From Tolypeutes matacus (taxonomy: Eukaryota > Chordata > Mammalia > Cingulata > Chlamyphoridae), in the NCBI GenBank assembly GCA_026826555.1, contig JAKSZT010054324.1, positions 5,803,063 to 5,867,062 of the forward strand: DNA of 64,000 nucleotides. Reading direction: 5' to 3'. Below, in pieces: positions 23,641-35,591 of this stretch (the stretch's first letter is position 1; each line of letters opens with the position of its first letter). The notes beneath the pieces were generated by a model, which made no database searches, was not told the DNA's origin, and worked only from the letters and a program-made list of their open reading frames with translations. The position numbers were made by a program, and so were the translations under genes.

Positions 23641-24879
23641 AGCTAGTTTTTAAAGGAAGAACAAAATTCCTTATTAACTTATCTAAGTTTAAATTGAGGG
23701 AGATGAGAGATACCATTATTGGGCCAGCGTGTGAGATTAAAATATGAAGTGTGATCCCGATTAAATTTGATACCAATGAACAAAAAGGAAATCAGCAGAG
23801 CAGCAGATGGTACTGTTTGCAGCTCTGGGAGAGACTTGAGGCTCATAGTCACCATCTGCCTGCACAGCATTTTCTCAAACTTAGTATTTAGCAAAGTTTA
23901 TTGCCACTAAGCTTATGAGCATTATGAGACAGATTACTGAATTCCTGCATTCTATCATGCTTTAATTAAAAGAAATATATGTCATGTGTTGGATGGTTAT
24001 AGAATCTGTGTGAAATAAATTTCCTATTACTCTCTTTAATGGCCTTTATATTCTTAGTTAAATATTTTTTGTTTTTGTTGTTTTCTTTAAAAAGAACCAT
24101 CCACTAAGTTATACGGTATACCTTTAAGAGATCTTTGGGATCCATCATTGGGCTTTGTGCAAATTCTTACATAAATCCTACCCCTACCCCTGAGCATCTT
24201 AATTAAACCTGGCTCTTCATGGTTAGTGAAATTTTCATGAATACATTTTGTGTCTCTTTTTATAGACTGTAAAATGCTGAAGGTTATATATTTTGTATTT
24301 TCAGCAACATATGCCCAGTAAATTTTAGAACATTCATTGGTTAATAGCACTGTGGCTGTACATACTAAAGTTTAATCAACTGTTACAGAAATTTGGAGAG
24401 ATTTAGTCTGTGATAATACATAATTAATCTCAGCCATATATGTAGGTCAAAACTGGTCAAATTTAGCAAACTCGCACAGTCCAAACAAAGATATAGCGCA
24501 ATTCAGAGTCCCAACTTATGCCAACACTCAGATGATGTTTCTGCTATTGATTTCCCAAAACAAGAACGTAAGTATATTTTAACTGTTACTGATTCTTAAT
24601 ATAAAAATTAACAGTGAACACCCTGTAAACTAATATTTTGCTTCTGTAACATTTCTGATTATAAATCTTGAAGTGTACCGGATAGAAAAATGAATCTATA
24701 ATCTCCAAGATGTGAGAAATATTCACTAAATTTGAAGGTTTAAAATATTTATTTCAAGTCATCTTCAAATTTATACTAAGGAATAAGCATGTTAGAATAA
24801 GCAAAATAAATTAGGGGGAAAAGCAAGGATGCCTTTGTCTTCATTCGTAGCTATAGTAATTAAAACAGTGTGGTCAGGT
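23641..24879. other. AT-rich non-coding stretch
   Basis: No gene or nameable element. Open frames of 66-87 codons on both strands have no protein character. Confidence 0.5.
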
Positions 24880-25095
24880 AGCACAACTCAGAGGGGACTA
24901 CATGCATTATCTTCCAGCTTTGTCATTTCATAGATGTGCATCACTGGACTTAGTACTTAACATCCCTGAGGCACAATGATTTTTTCATCAGTAAAATAAT
25001 GATAATATTAGTACTTACCCTATACAATTGTTGTAAAGATTAAATGAGCCAATACATATATGAAACTTCAAAGTCTTTCTTACTCATACTGAGAA
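24880..25095 (+). repeat. MIR SINE
   Basis: 'cttagtacttaacatccctg', 'aggcacaatgattttttcat', 'cagtaaaataatgataatat', 'tagtacttaccctatacaat' and 'tgtaaagattaaatgagcc' follow the MIR core from end to end. Confidence 0.85.
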
Positions 25096-25149
25096 TTCAT
25101 TGTGTTAGCTGTTATTTTTATTGTTGCTAATATTTTATTTTTGGGTATA

Positions 25150-25345
25150 CATTTAGTGTTTAGAAACAGACTCCCATGCATATACATCCTGATTTTGCCA
25201 CTTTATGGTTGTATGACTCTGTTACCTCATTAGAAAAATGTAGATAAACGTTATACTTATTTTATAGGGTTGCAATGAGTGTTAAATGAGTTAACCAATG
25301 TAAATTAATGAAAAACAATGCCTGATGTAAATACGCAATAGTTTT
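25150..25345 (+). repeat. MIR SINE, second copy in same orientation
   Basis: 'ttttgccactttatggttgt', 'gttacctcattagaaaaatg', 'tagggttgcaatgagtgtta' and 'aatgagttaaccaatgtaaa' match the MIR core in order, about 55 bp after another MIR. Confidence 0.75.
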
Positions 25346-25689
25346 TAGCTTTAATTGCTATTATTTCAATTTTTATTATCTATTAAATTGGTGTAGATAT
25401 ATATCAATGAAACAGCATAGAAAGAAATGAATAAAAAACATTTGATAAATAATAAAAATATTATTTTTGTATGATAATATTTTGAATTTAAATTAGTGGG
25501 AAAAGATATTGATATGGCCAGAAGAAACTGGCAGACAATAATCATAGGAAAATAATCAACATCAATATTAATCAAAGAAATAGCAGCTAAAAGGTAGGGA
25601 CATAACATTTTATTATAAAATTAGCTAAAAGGAAAAAGAAAAATGAAATTATACCCAGTCTTATAGCAGTAAGAAAATGGACATATTTA

Positions 25690-25900
25690 TAGCCTGATAG
25701 TGGAAATCTAAATTTCCAGTAAGTATTGGAGAGTAATTTGGCAAATTGTATCAAGAATATTAAAATTTGAATATCTCTGATGATGTAATACCTTTGCTAA
25801 TAGTTTGTCCTAGAAAAAACTTAGCCACAAGATGCTAATTAAGACACACTGGCAAAAATGGAAATATAAATGTTTAAAACACACAATTATTATCAAAATT
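25690..25900 (+). repeat. possible old L1ME ORF2 3' fragment
   Basis: 'gagagtaatttggcaaattg', then a diverged form of cagcaattctacttctaggaatttat ('tgctaatagtttgtcctag'), matches the order of the L1ME 3' coding region. It is weakly preserved. Confidence 0.35.
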
Positions 25901-26069
25901 ATGACATGTCCAAACTATAAGATAATATGTGATAAAAGTGAGTATTCTAGAGATAAAACTAAAATGATTTTGGCAATATCTAGTTTGATAGGAAAACAGC
26001 ATTTATTCTTGACATCATATATCTAAGTAAAGTGTATACATATACACAATCTCACATAAATGTCATAGG

Positions 26070-26097
26070 GCAAATTCGTGAAGCGTTCCATATTTTT
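26070..26097 (+). pseudogene. RNU6 pseudogene fragment: 3'-terminal fragment of U6 spliceosomal RNA
   Basis: Matches the last 28 nt of vertebrate U6 snRNA as I recall it, without a mismatch. It includes AAATTCGTGAAGCGTTCC and the terminal ATATTTTT that is the RNA's own 3' end. The 5' 79 nt are missing, and there is no upstream snRNA promoter, so it cannot be expressed as U6. The first G overlaps the target duplication. Confidence 0.85.
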
Positions 26098-26177
26098 CGG
26101 GCAGCAGGGTGGGGATAAATGAATGAATAAATAAAATCTTAAAAAATAAATAAATAAATAAATAAATACTTAAAAAA
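26098..26177 (+). repeat. 3' tail of a xenarthran DAS-type SINE
   Basis: 'gcagggtggggataaatgaa' followed by AAAT repeats and 'aaaatcttaaaaaataaat' matches the 3' end of the two longer SINEs (reverse complement of 28627-28690 and 34855-34915). Only the end of the SINE is present. Confidence 0.7.
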
Positions 26178-26379
26178 AAATGTCATAGGGAGATTTTATT
26201 TAAAAATCAAGTATGGGAGGATAACATTTTGAAAAATTAGTCTTCCTTGTATAACATAAATGGAGGTTTTGTATTCCTGGGGACTGGGACAAGAAGAATA
26301 TCTGCCAATTAGGTGGGGAACCTATAGACCTCAACAACTACATGGATAACTATGAGAAGTTGGAAACAAAGAACTGTGG

Positions 26380-27690
26380 ATTTGGGGGACTCTTCAATTG
26401 GATGTAAAGTGATATCCTATTGTTGCCTTTTGATTTCTCTAATTAGTGAGGTTGAGGAGCTCTTCAGACACCTGTTTTGCATTTGGTTTCCTTCTGAGTT
26501 AATACTTTACTTATATCCACAGCTAAACTTCATTTTCATTTCTTGAATTTTCTCATAATGTAAATATGAATCTCTTCCAATATTTAAAATCTTTTTTATC
26601 TCTCATTTTAGGTTATTATTATTAATTTTTATTCCAGGGTCTTTTGTTGAACAGAATTCCTTAATGCTAGAGAATCACATTCTCAATTGCTCATTTTTTG
26701 GATTGTGTTTTTGGAGTCTTTGTTTACAAAGTCCTCCATTCTTCTAGAGATGGTTAGACTGTGAATATTATTTAATTAGATTTATAGCTAATATGATTCA
26801 TTAATATATCCCCAGATGTCAGACAGGTCTGCCACATATGACCAATATGCTCAATAAACATTGGTTGACTGTATAAAATAGTGTGGAATAGGATTCAAGT
26901 TGATTTTTGTTTCAAGATATTTACATTTTTACTAGCTTTTAAATTTACATTCCCTTGATTAACATTTTCTGTTATTTATATAAATTATTTCTCCTTTATG
27001 CTTCATTTTTTATTTGAATTTTCACTTTTTCTTGATCAATTTTACCAAAGGTATTTTGATCTTATTAAACTTTTCAGACAACCTGATTTGTTAATTAAAC
27101 ATCTGTATTTTGGATTGTTTGTTTCCCATAGTTCATTAATTACTGCTCTTATATTCTAAATTATTTATTTGTTTTTTGGATTTATTCTGTTACCTTTTTA
27201 CTAGCATTTGAGTTGAATGATTACCTATGATTATCTCTGTTTATTGTCATTCTTGGTTTCTGTTAAATGTAAGCAAATAATAAGTTTACCTAAAAACATT
27301 GCTTTTATTTACATTCACAAAATTTTAATACTTATATATGGTTTATTTACATATAATGTATATTATATATGTATTTACTCAATATCTTTCCTCTTTCTTT
27401 CATATATATGTGTGTGTATGTGTGTTATTCCAATTTTCTTTGGGGTTATTTTTTGACATTTTTGACATTGTTTTGTCAGCTTGATTTCTCAATTTTAGAT
27501 AAAGATGTGTTAATTTTAAAATTATAATATTGATCTACTACTACAACTCTTGCATACTGTTTTCCTCTTAATTCTTCCAATTGTTACATTATATAGTAAA
27601 AGATTATTTTAAGTGCATATATGTTGATGGTTGTTATATATATTGAATCTCTTATTCTTTTTACCAGTATACATATATTAGTCCTCTATT
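26380..27690 (-). repeat. diverged L1 ORF2 fragments
   Basis: The plus strand at 26425-26500 is an antisense L1 ORF2 C-terminal segment ('ttttgatttctctaattag', 'tgaggttgaggagctcttca'). At 27050-27330 it resembles the antisense reverse transcriptase segment ('tattttggattgtttgtttc', 'ttcattaattactgctctta'). The parts between are too decayed to assign. Treat the outer limits as approximate. Confidence 0.4.
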
Positions 27691-27699
27691 TTTGTTATC

Positions 27700-28045
27700 A
27701 TGTTTATTTTACTTTTTATTTTTTACAGATATTATATTACAATAATGTTCCCTAAAGTACACTTGTATTAAACGTACAGCTTGATGAATTTCTATAGACT
27801 ATACACCCATATAACCAATGCACAGATCATGACATGAAACATTTCCAGCACACTAGATATTTCTTCATGTCACTTCCAAGCCAATATACTCATCCCCCAC
27901 CAGAGGAAACCAAGTTTCTGAATTTCATCACCCAAAATCAGTTTTCCTTTCCTTGGGCTTCATATAAATGGAATCATGTAGTATGATCTCTTTCTGTGTT
28001 TTCCTTATTTCTAACATAATGCCTTTAAGATTTATCTGTAAAACC
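27700..28045 (-). repeat. L1M 3'-end fragment
   Basis: 'gtacagcttgatgaatttct', 'acacccatataaccaatgca', 'cttcatataaatggaatcat' and 'gtagtatgatctctttctgt' are the antisense landmarks of an L1M 3' region. Confidence 0.7.
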
Positions 28046-28613
28046 TGGCCTACTTAATGTTGCCATTACTTCCCTCACCAAGCCTCAGCTGGTCTCAATA
28101 TCGTTAGGGGTTTCTGAAGGCTTTAATTAAGATTGTAATATTCATTAGCCTCTCTTTAGTATTTTGGTAGAATTTCCAGGGATGGATTGGGGAAGATTCA
28201 GCAACATATACACATTCACCATTGTGTCTACTATTTATATTTTATAATTCTTAAATGAAAAATAAGCATAATGCTTTTCATAAGGAAAATTTAACATCTT
28301 TAACTAAAACAATTAAAAATATAACTAGAAACTTGTGTATACATAGGATATTTATTACAAAAATGAAAATGAATAGTACTTTGGATATTTCCAAAATTGC
28401 AGTATACAGAAATATTTTCTAGAAGTTCACTTAACATTTTTTATTTATTTGAAAAGTGTATTTGCAACATAGTTTTTATCATTGCATATTACAGCCTGAA
28501 GAAGATATGTCATAGTGGCCACAACATTCTATTCCAAGTAAAATGGATCCATGTAAAGTGGATCCAACAACTTCAGGACGCACTGTTCCAAGAATGTGAA
28601 AAACTCCAGCCTG
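28046..28613. other. AT-rich non-coding stretch
   Basis: Contains a short tandem echo at 28541-28568 ('aatggatccatgtaaagtggatcca' split over two units). No gene or element named. Confidence 0.5.
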
Positions 28614-28626
28614 CTGTACCTAATAT

Positions 28627-29036
28627 ATATATTTTTAAGATTTATTATATTTATTTATTTCTCCCCACCCCCTTGTTGTTTGCATTTGCTGTGTCTGTTT
28701 GTTGTGTGCTAGTCTTCCTTTTTTTAAGAGGTACTGGAAACTGAGCCCAGAACCCCCTCATCTGAGAGGGAGCCACCCAATCACTTGAGCTACCTCTGCT
28801 CCCTGCTTTTTTGTGTCTCTCAGTATGTTTTCATCCTTGTGTCCTTTGTTGCATCATCTTGTTGCATCATCTTGCTGTGTCATCCTGTTGCACCAGCTCG
28901 CTATACCAGCCTGTTGTGCCAGCCCATCGTGCCAGCTAGCTGTCTTGCTCGTCCTTCCCAGGAGGCACTGGAAACCAAACCCGGGACCTCCTGTGTGGTA
29001 GGTAGGAGCTCAATTGCTTGAGCCACATCTGCTTCC
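28627..29036 (-). mobile_element. xenarthran DAS-type SINE, dimeric, with 13-bp target duplication
   Basis: The minus strand starts 'gggaagcagatgtggctcaa' (tRNA-like A box) with 'ggtcccgggtttgg' as the B-box region. It ends in an AAATAAAT-rich tail at 28627-28660. The direct repeats CTGTACCTAATAT flank it at 28614-28626 and 29037-29049, a perfect 13-bp match. A second tRNA-like head ('gtagctcaagtgattgggtg', then 'ggggttctgggctcag') lies inside at about 28725-28805, so the unit is a head-to-tail dimer. Open frames on both strands here are shadows. Confidence 0.85.
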
Positions 29037-29049
29037 CTGTACCTAATAT

Positions 29050-30245
29050 TAAAGAGGACATCTCTTCCATTTCTATATTTTGATTTGTTTTTTCCCTATT
29101 TTCATCTTTCAAGTAATTTATCCTTTTGGTTCTGTGTCCAGTTTCCATAGGAGCCAGGTACTCCACATATTGATGGTTCATTTGTATACATTACTTCTAG
29201 AACTTCAGCCATCTGCTTGCACATTTAACACTTACCTTTTGACTCCCCACAACTGCTATATAGCTAGAAAGTACTCATATATTCTGCCTGGTTGGCTGAA
29301 CCAGGCTTCTTGCTAGGTAAAAAGTATCCTAAAATATCTTTGCAAGTATCAAACTTAAATAAATGATTCATTTGTAACAGTCACAGGTAAAAATGAATTT
29401 ACTTATGGTTTGCTTACTTACAGTTTCATAAGATAAACCTGCAAGTCCCAAACTATTACAGTAAACCATATTAATTAGCACCCACTTTTTGAGAACATGT
29501 ACTAATTTAATTATGTGATTTTATAAAGAGTTTATGTCCTAAACTACTTGCAATATAGGGAGAGTGTTTAAAATGCTTAAGGAAAACATTAAGTACCCCC
29601 CCAAAAACCCCCCACAAATTGCAATGTAGAAGAAAGAACATTGGAATCATAAACAGGAGAGTTTGTTGTAGTCCACATTGGCTACTTTTTCCATTCATGA
29701 TGCAATTATTTCATTCCCATTATGTGGCACTTCAGAAATTTTATTAAAAGGTATAAAAGGCTTGGTCTTTTACTGAAGACACATTTTTTTCACAGCTCTT
29801 TATATTAGAGTGTGATGAGTGCTGTCATACAAGGAGTGAGTTGTACTAGACTTCAAGGTAGAAAATCATGAGGAATTCTTAATTTTAGTTCCCAGACGTG
29901 TCCTGAAAGAATAAGCAGAATTTCACCAGGACCAAAGGGAAACTGGCATTCTGGGAAGGGAAAAGAACATGAGGAAAAGTTGTAAGGAATGCAAATTAAT
30001 AAAAAATGGTGGAGTGAGGGGTGGTGGAAATGACTTAGCTAGATAATCTCAGGCTAATCTTGCAGTTGCTGACTCTTGGCCGCTTCTTCAAAATTGAGAC
30101 AATATTAGTGATACTAATATTTCAATGGATTGATAAGATGATAAAATATGATGGTATATTGGAAAACATTTTGAAAACTATACAGTGTCTTAGAACTATA
30201 AGAAGTTATGATTCTTCAATCCATCATTGATACTTAAACATATGC
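29050..30245. other. non-coding stretch, nothing assigned
   Basis: No gene seen. A C-rich run ('accccccc' style) lies near 29595-29615. The rest is ordinary AT-rich sequence. Confidence 0.5.
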
Positions 30246-30249
30246 CATG

Positions 30250-30428
30250 TAATAACACAAGAGTTTAAAAAGTTTATTATTAGTGTTATTGAAATAATGA
30301 AAATGCTCTAATAATGATTGAAAGGATGAACACACAGCTTTGTGATTATAGCAAATACCATTGATTGTACACTTTGAATGAATTGTATGTTTTCTAATAT
30401 GTCTCAATAAAATTGATTTGTTAAAAGA
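30250..30428 (+). repeat. L1M 3'-terminal fragment
   Basis: 'ttgattgtacactttgaatg', 'aattgtatgttttctaatat' and 'gtctcaataaaattg' match the L1M 3' terminus (gaattgtacactttaaatgg / gaattgtatggtatgtgaat / ctcaataaagctg). Confidence 0.75.
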
Positions 30429-33400
30429 TATTCTATTGAAATTCAACATTGTCTAGTCATGAACTTTTCATTTGGATGTTCACAAAGATCATAAATTCTC
30501 AAATATCATTGCAACTTGTATCCCTTATTGCACTCCACAGACTTATGAAATGCCAACAGAAGTGTTTGTCTGGACATGATTTCATTTTCAATTGTTTGTT
30601 AGGGTGAATTCTATAAGCTTCTGGCTGTGCAAGCCTGGAAATCCTACCAGAGATTTCCCAGCAGCGAATTATCCTCAAGTTAAGAGAGCCTAATTCAAGC
30701 CTTTCGATATAAATTTTTCTGCCCTTGAAATGCATAACAATAATCTTGCACATTTAAAATATTCTCACATTATCCAATTTCATTTTGTTTCTAAAATATT
30801 GTCACTTTACAGTACAAACTCTTAATAGTTCTACACTGAACAATATATTATTACTAGTAGCTTATATTCAGATGTAGGCATTGGCTGATTAATTTTGTTG
30901 ATTGGTACAAAATCTAATTTACTCTAAACAGCCAGAGGTGAGAAGAGTGAAAAATTGACTTGATATGTACATTTTTCATTTTATGGCAATACAGTACATC
31001 TTAGTTAATTGATTATAAGAATCCATGTAATTAAACTATTTAGTATTGTAGTTTGAATCATATTTCTTATTTATTTATAAAAATTGAAATTATTTTGTTA
31101 TTTATTTAGTATTTTTCTTTTAACTTAGGTACTCCTACCTTATGTTTTCCCTTTTTATTTTAAGTAGCTAAAACAAAAGGATTGTTGATCTTGAAAGTAA
31201 AATTATTGTAAGTTTGTCTATGTCAGAAGAAGCTCTTTCCTATGTCTAGGCAAACTTCTTTTCTTCCAGGTTATGGATTCTTCATCAAAGGCTATGCAAG
31301 ATTAGACATTTTGTTTGAGTTGATGCCTACAAAGATAACAGGAAAATGCAAAATTATATCTTTTCTCTCTTCTTGACAATCAAATCTTTTGTATTTCCAG
31401 AAAGCAATATTGGAAAAGGTAATCAAATCAATGATTTTTCATTATGATATTAATGATTGATAACAGATTAATATTTTAGGGCTCTGAAGCTTCATTCATC
31501 TTACAATTCAACTTATAGTTGACAAATTAATTGGAATAAATACACATGCTTCTTTTAAAGGAAGATAAAGCATTTTGTAGATCCATTTGATTGAAATCAT
31601 TTTTATTAAAATGCTGCGTAAATATGCAAGAATATGGATATAAACTTTTAAAATAAACTTCCAATCTCCTTCAAATTAAATGGAAAGCAAATTACAAACC
31701 AATGAAAATTTGAATGAAAACATTACTTGATTAATTTACTTAATAACTAATGTACTTTTCCAGAAACTAAGTGAATACTCATTATGTGAACATGAGATCT
31801 TATTGATGTAGTCTCTCTGGATTTTTTTTTGTAACTATAGTACTCAATAGCATTTTCTACAAGTTCAAATTCATATATCCCATCACTTTTTAAAATATGA
31901 ACTTCCATAGACTTTTTTTATGTAATTCTATATGTGGGCATGAAGTCTCCCTCTCTTCTTTCAATTAGCCTATGGCAGTAGAGTTGTAAAACTTGGCATC
32001 AGTGTAATTTTAAATAAACACGCAAACAGGGTCACTGAATTATCTTACCAGTATTTGATGATCATTGAGATAAATGTATGTGGTGCATATATTACTTTTT
32101 AGTTTGTTGGTATAATAAAATAAAATAAACACTTTTTAAGCTTTCAAAGAGCATGAAAACACGTAAAAATGTATTTGCTGATTTCTAGAAACAGTGACTC
32201 AATCACAAGACCTATTTTTCTCACTGTGGAGATTTAAATTCATAATAGGTCAGGGTGAGTAAAGCCTTTGGGCATAAGAAACTTCTCATGTGCTTGGGTT
32301 TCTTAGCAGATAAATAAAAATATTGAGGTACTGCTATATAAAATTTCAATTTCTTATTTAGCTAAGGAAGGCAAAAACACACAAGCATACAAAACTGACA
32401 TTTACTGCCAATGACACTTCATGAATAAGGGCCATTTCAACATTGGAAGATTAAAATTAGAGAAAAATAGTGTTTCTAGACAGGATACATGGCATCTCAT
32501 CTTTCTCTCTTTGTATATGTCTATGCGTGTTTATACATTTTAAATGTTTGTATTTTCTCATTTCACTAAAGTGCAGTGAATAATTTGCCACAGATTAGCA
32601 ACCGTCCCTAGACATGCATTTTTTTGAGACCCATTGATAGACATATTCTTTCCTTTCCTAATAATATCTAAGTTACCATTCCCTTCCTTCAAAGCAGGTT
32701 TAGAATCAGACCTCTCTAGAAATAGGCGCTTTCTCCATTGCTTAAATCTGTGAATGAAAGCTACCACATTTTTCCAATGGACAGGACAACTATATTCAGG
32801 GTTATGAGGCTGGCTGTATAGGGGATATACAGTAGCAAAATAAATGATTGTTGAAGGAATAAATATTTATACATCTCTGTTACTGTACTTAACTTCTTTC
32901 CAAGGAGACCACCCAAGTTTGTAGAGCATTCTGAGCCTGACTTTTTGGCAAAGAAGCAACTTCTTGACAGTCTTAGCCAATCTTTATGTTTTCTGAAAAA
33001 TCCTTCTAATTTCACCGAAAATATCCTATATGCTGGGCACAGGTTTTCCACCATGGTAAAGTGTCCCAAGAGAAGAATATGGCAACAGGTAGGACATGGG
33101 AGAGGGAAGATGAATGACCAGAGATGGGCAGGATTACCATTTTTTCGATAAACAAAAATAACTATTCACAATTTTTAATATAGGTCATGATTTTTATGTG
33201 GACAAAGGATATTCACTTTCTAATTTTCAAGACCTTGTTGTCTATATTGAAAAGAATTAATCAATAAAGTGTTGCTTGCTATTTCAGGGATTAGATATTA
33301 TAAATAAAATAAAAACATTTCCTTCTGTTTATATAATTTTTGAAGGACTATCAAGCCAGATTTTTGTATCCTACCTCTAAATATGTAAAGTGCTAAGACA

Positions 33401-34155
33401 GACTTAGTAAAGAATAAAGTGCATGTTTTAGACAATAGGCAATTTCATTATCTAATTCACCGAATACACAGCAGCCTCCATTTCCAATATATTCTGCTAT
33501 TTTACTAAATAGACAATACACTAGCTTACTTTTAAAATGAAATTAAGAAATTTCATTTCCTTCCTGTGCAAAACCAGCACAACTCTTGCCTTAAAGATGC
33601 ATTTAAAATATTTTAGAAGAAGTGATATAAATCTTAGAAAAAAATATGTTAAAGGAAACATAAGACCATTTTTGTTAAATCAAGCTAAAAATATTCATTT
33701 TTGTAAGGTAATTTATATGATTTCTTTCTTTCTTTCTTCTGTATAATAGCCTTTAGGAAGCAATGGTAATCCATTTGTTTGGTTATTTTAATTTCTATAT
33801 TCGGTCTGCTGGCATTATTTTAGACAAAATGTAAGTATTTGCATATTGCTGTTACTCTTTTCATATACACAAAGATATAGATATGGAATAAGAATTTAAA
33901 GAAACTGTTTGCATTTGGGTTAATACTTTTTAGAACCAATAGAGACAAAACAAACATTTTCTAACATTTTTGGGGGTACGAACACTGACTTCTGGATTCC
34001 TGAATTATAAATGAGAATAATAAGACTGCACAGTCTTTCTATTGTTAAAAGGATTGATCTTCTGATATATTTGCAGTATTCAGAGGTTATATCCAAAAAG
34101 AGAAAAGTGGACTGGTGGTTTTAACATAAACCACAAGTAGGTAAGCAAATGAATA
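30429..34155. other. long AT-rich stretch, no repeats or genes assigned
   Basis: The longest part of the window without a recognisable element. Open frames of 68-102 codons at 32558-33151 overlap on both strands and lack protein motifs. It may be genuinely single-copy DNA. Confidence 0.45.
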
Positions 34156-34159
34156 AATA

Positions 34160-34500
34160 AATATACTTTGGCCTAGTGTTTTCACTTTAGGAATTCATCC
34201 TATGAAAGCAGGGAGATAGATGAACAAATAAATAAATAAAGATATTCCAGTTTTATTTACACTTGCAAATAATTAAAACAATATATGATTTATATTCTTA
34301 ATAAAAGGGCATTTTAAAAAATAAACTTTAACATCCATGAAGGAATACTAAAAATAATGATGCACAAGTTATTAGGTTTTTGTAACTAAAAAAAAAAAAA
34401 AGCAGGTAGAATTATGTGTGACTTTTCGTTTCCTTTTTCTACTTTTCTGTATTGCATTTAGAAATGTATGTAAATTTTTAAAAATTGCCCTATAAAAATA
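34160..34500 (+). repeat. possible L1ME ORF2/3' fragment
   Basis: 'tttaggaattcatcctatga', 'aacatccatgaaggaatact' and 'taactttt'-type spacing follow the L1ME order (ggaatttatcc, then catccatacaatggaatact). Weak match, interrupted by an A14 run at about 34388-34401. Confidence 0.4.
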
Positions 34501-34854
34501 GATATGAAAAAGGGCCTTGAATCAGCCAGTTAGACCAACTACAATAAATATGATGTATTGCCATCATCAAATATTTGTTGAGCTTTTAATATGTAAGATA
34601 TGAAACTAGACAGTCATAACTTTTTAATTCCTTGATTTTCAGCTTGTGAATAGCTAATGGAAGAGGAATCAGGGCACAACAAGCAATGATATAACGTGTG
34701 CATGTGTGTTGGTGCATATATATCTCAAACAGGAGGCTAAATAATAGTCACACAAGAGTCTCTTATAATCTCTACCAGTTTGACTGCAAACCTATGATAC
34801 CTATGTCAGAACTCTTATTCCATAAACTATCAGTATTGTCCAAATAATTGATTT

Positions 34855-35255
34855 TCTTTTTTTTAAAAAAGATTTATTCTCCCCCCCCCTTCACCCCCCC
34901 CCCCCCCCCCGTTGTTTTGCTCTTGCTGTCTGCTTTCTGTATGTTCTTCTGTGTCCGCTTGTCTTCTCTTTAAGCGGCACCGGAAACCGATCCTGGGACT
35001 TTCTGGAGTGGGAGAGAGGCACGCTCCCTGGTCTGCTGCGTCTCTTATTGTCTCTCCTCTGTGTCTCTTTTTGTTGCGTCATCTTGCTGCGCCAGGTCTC
35101 TGCATGGGCCAGCACTCCTGCATGGGTCAGCACTCTGCAGTGGGCCAGCTTTCCGCTCAGACCAGATTGCTCATTTGACAGCTTGCCTTTCACCAGGAGG
35201 AATCTACCTCCTATATGGTAGACAGGAGCCCAATCGCTTGAACCACATCCGTTTG
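34855..35255 (-). mobile_element. xenarthran DAS-type SINE, dimeric, with 15-bp target duplication
   Basis: The head on the minus strand is at 35255 ('caaacggatgtggttcaagc', 'gattgggctcctgtctacc') and the tail at 34855-34880. CCAAATAATTGATTT occurs at 34840-34854 and again at 35256-35270, a perfect 15-bp target duplication. As in 28627-29036, a second tRNA-like block is visible at about 34975-35035 ('gggaccagg...gtgcctctc' and 'gtcccaggatcggtttccgg'). The tail holds C-runs of 9 and 17 at 34881-34910. A 122-codon minus-strand frame at 34891-35259 lies entirely within the SINE and is not a gene. Confidence 0.85.
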
Positions 35256-35270
35256 CCAAATAATTGATTT

Positions 35271-35591
35271 CTGACTGTCATATAACTATAGTAACTTTTG
35301 GAAAAGGTATGGATCATCAACCCTGTTTGACCATGCTGAAGCGATTAGATTGTCATTCTATGTTTTTAGCTACCAATATTGAAATCCTTTAAAATGAATC
35401 AATTAAGTTTACACTGAATGATCCATGAAATTCACATTCAAATGTCAGAAGTTTCATTGAAAGAAACTGAATTGCTCTAAAGCTTACTACATGCATATTC
35501 AAAATCATACTCTCATTTGAAATTGCCTCCTTCAACTAAATAAAATAATTCTCGATTGTAGCATGGCTTTGTTTTCCTGAACTGTGTAGAT
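35271..35591. other. non-coding stretch, nothing assigned
   Basis: Ordinary AT-rich sequence between a SINE and a MER20-like element. No gene or repeat identified. Confidence 0.5.

Larger units (their letters stand above)
26058..26190 (+). mobile_element. U6-snRNA/SINE chimeric retrosequence with target duplication
   Basis: The unit comprises a 28-nt U6 3' end (26070-26097) joined to the 3' tail of a DAS-type SINE (26098-26177). The 13-bp direct repeats AAATGTCATAGGG flank it at 26058-26070 and 26178-26190, perfect in both copies. The A-rich tail abuts the right repeat, as expected for L1-driven insertion on the plus strand. Confidence 0.85.

Noticed and set aside
26070..26097. Functional U6 gene
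   Set aside because: Only the last 28 nt are present, with no proximal or distal sequence element upstream.
28785..29021. Two overlapping Cys/Ser/Leu-rich frames and one opposite frame
   Set aside because: All are readings of the dimeric SINE at 28627-29036.
34891..35259. 122-codon minus-strand open frame rich in Arg, Ser and Gly
   Set aside because: It coincides with a SINE whose target duplication is perfect; the Gly run is the C-rich tail read in reverse.
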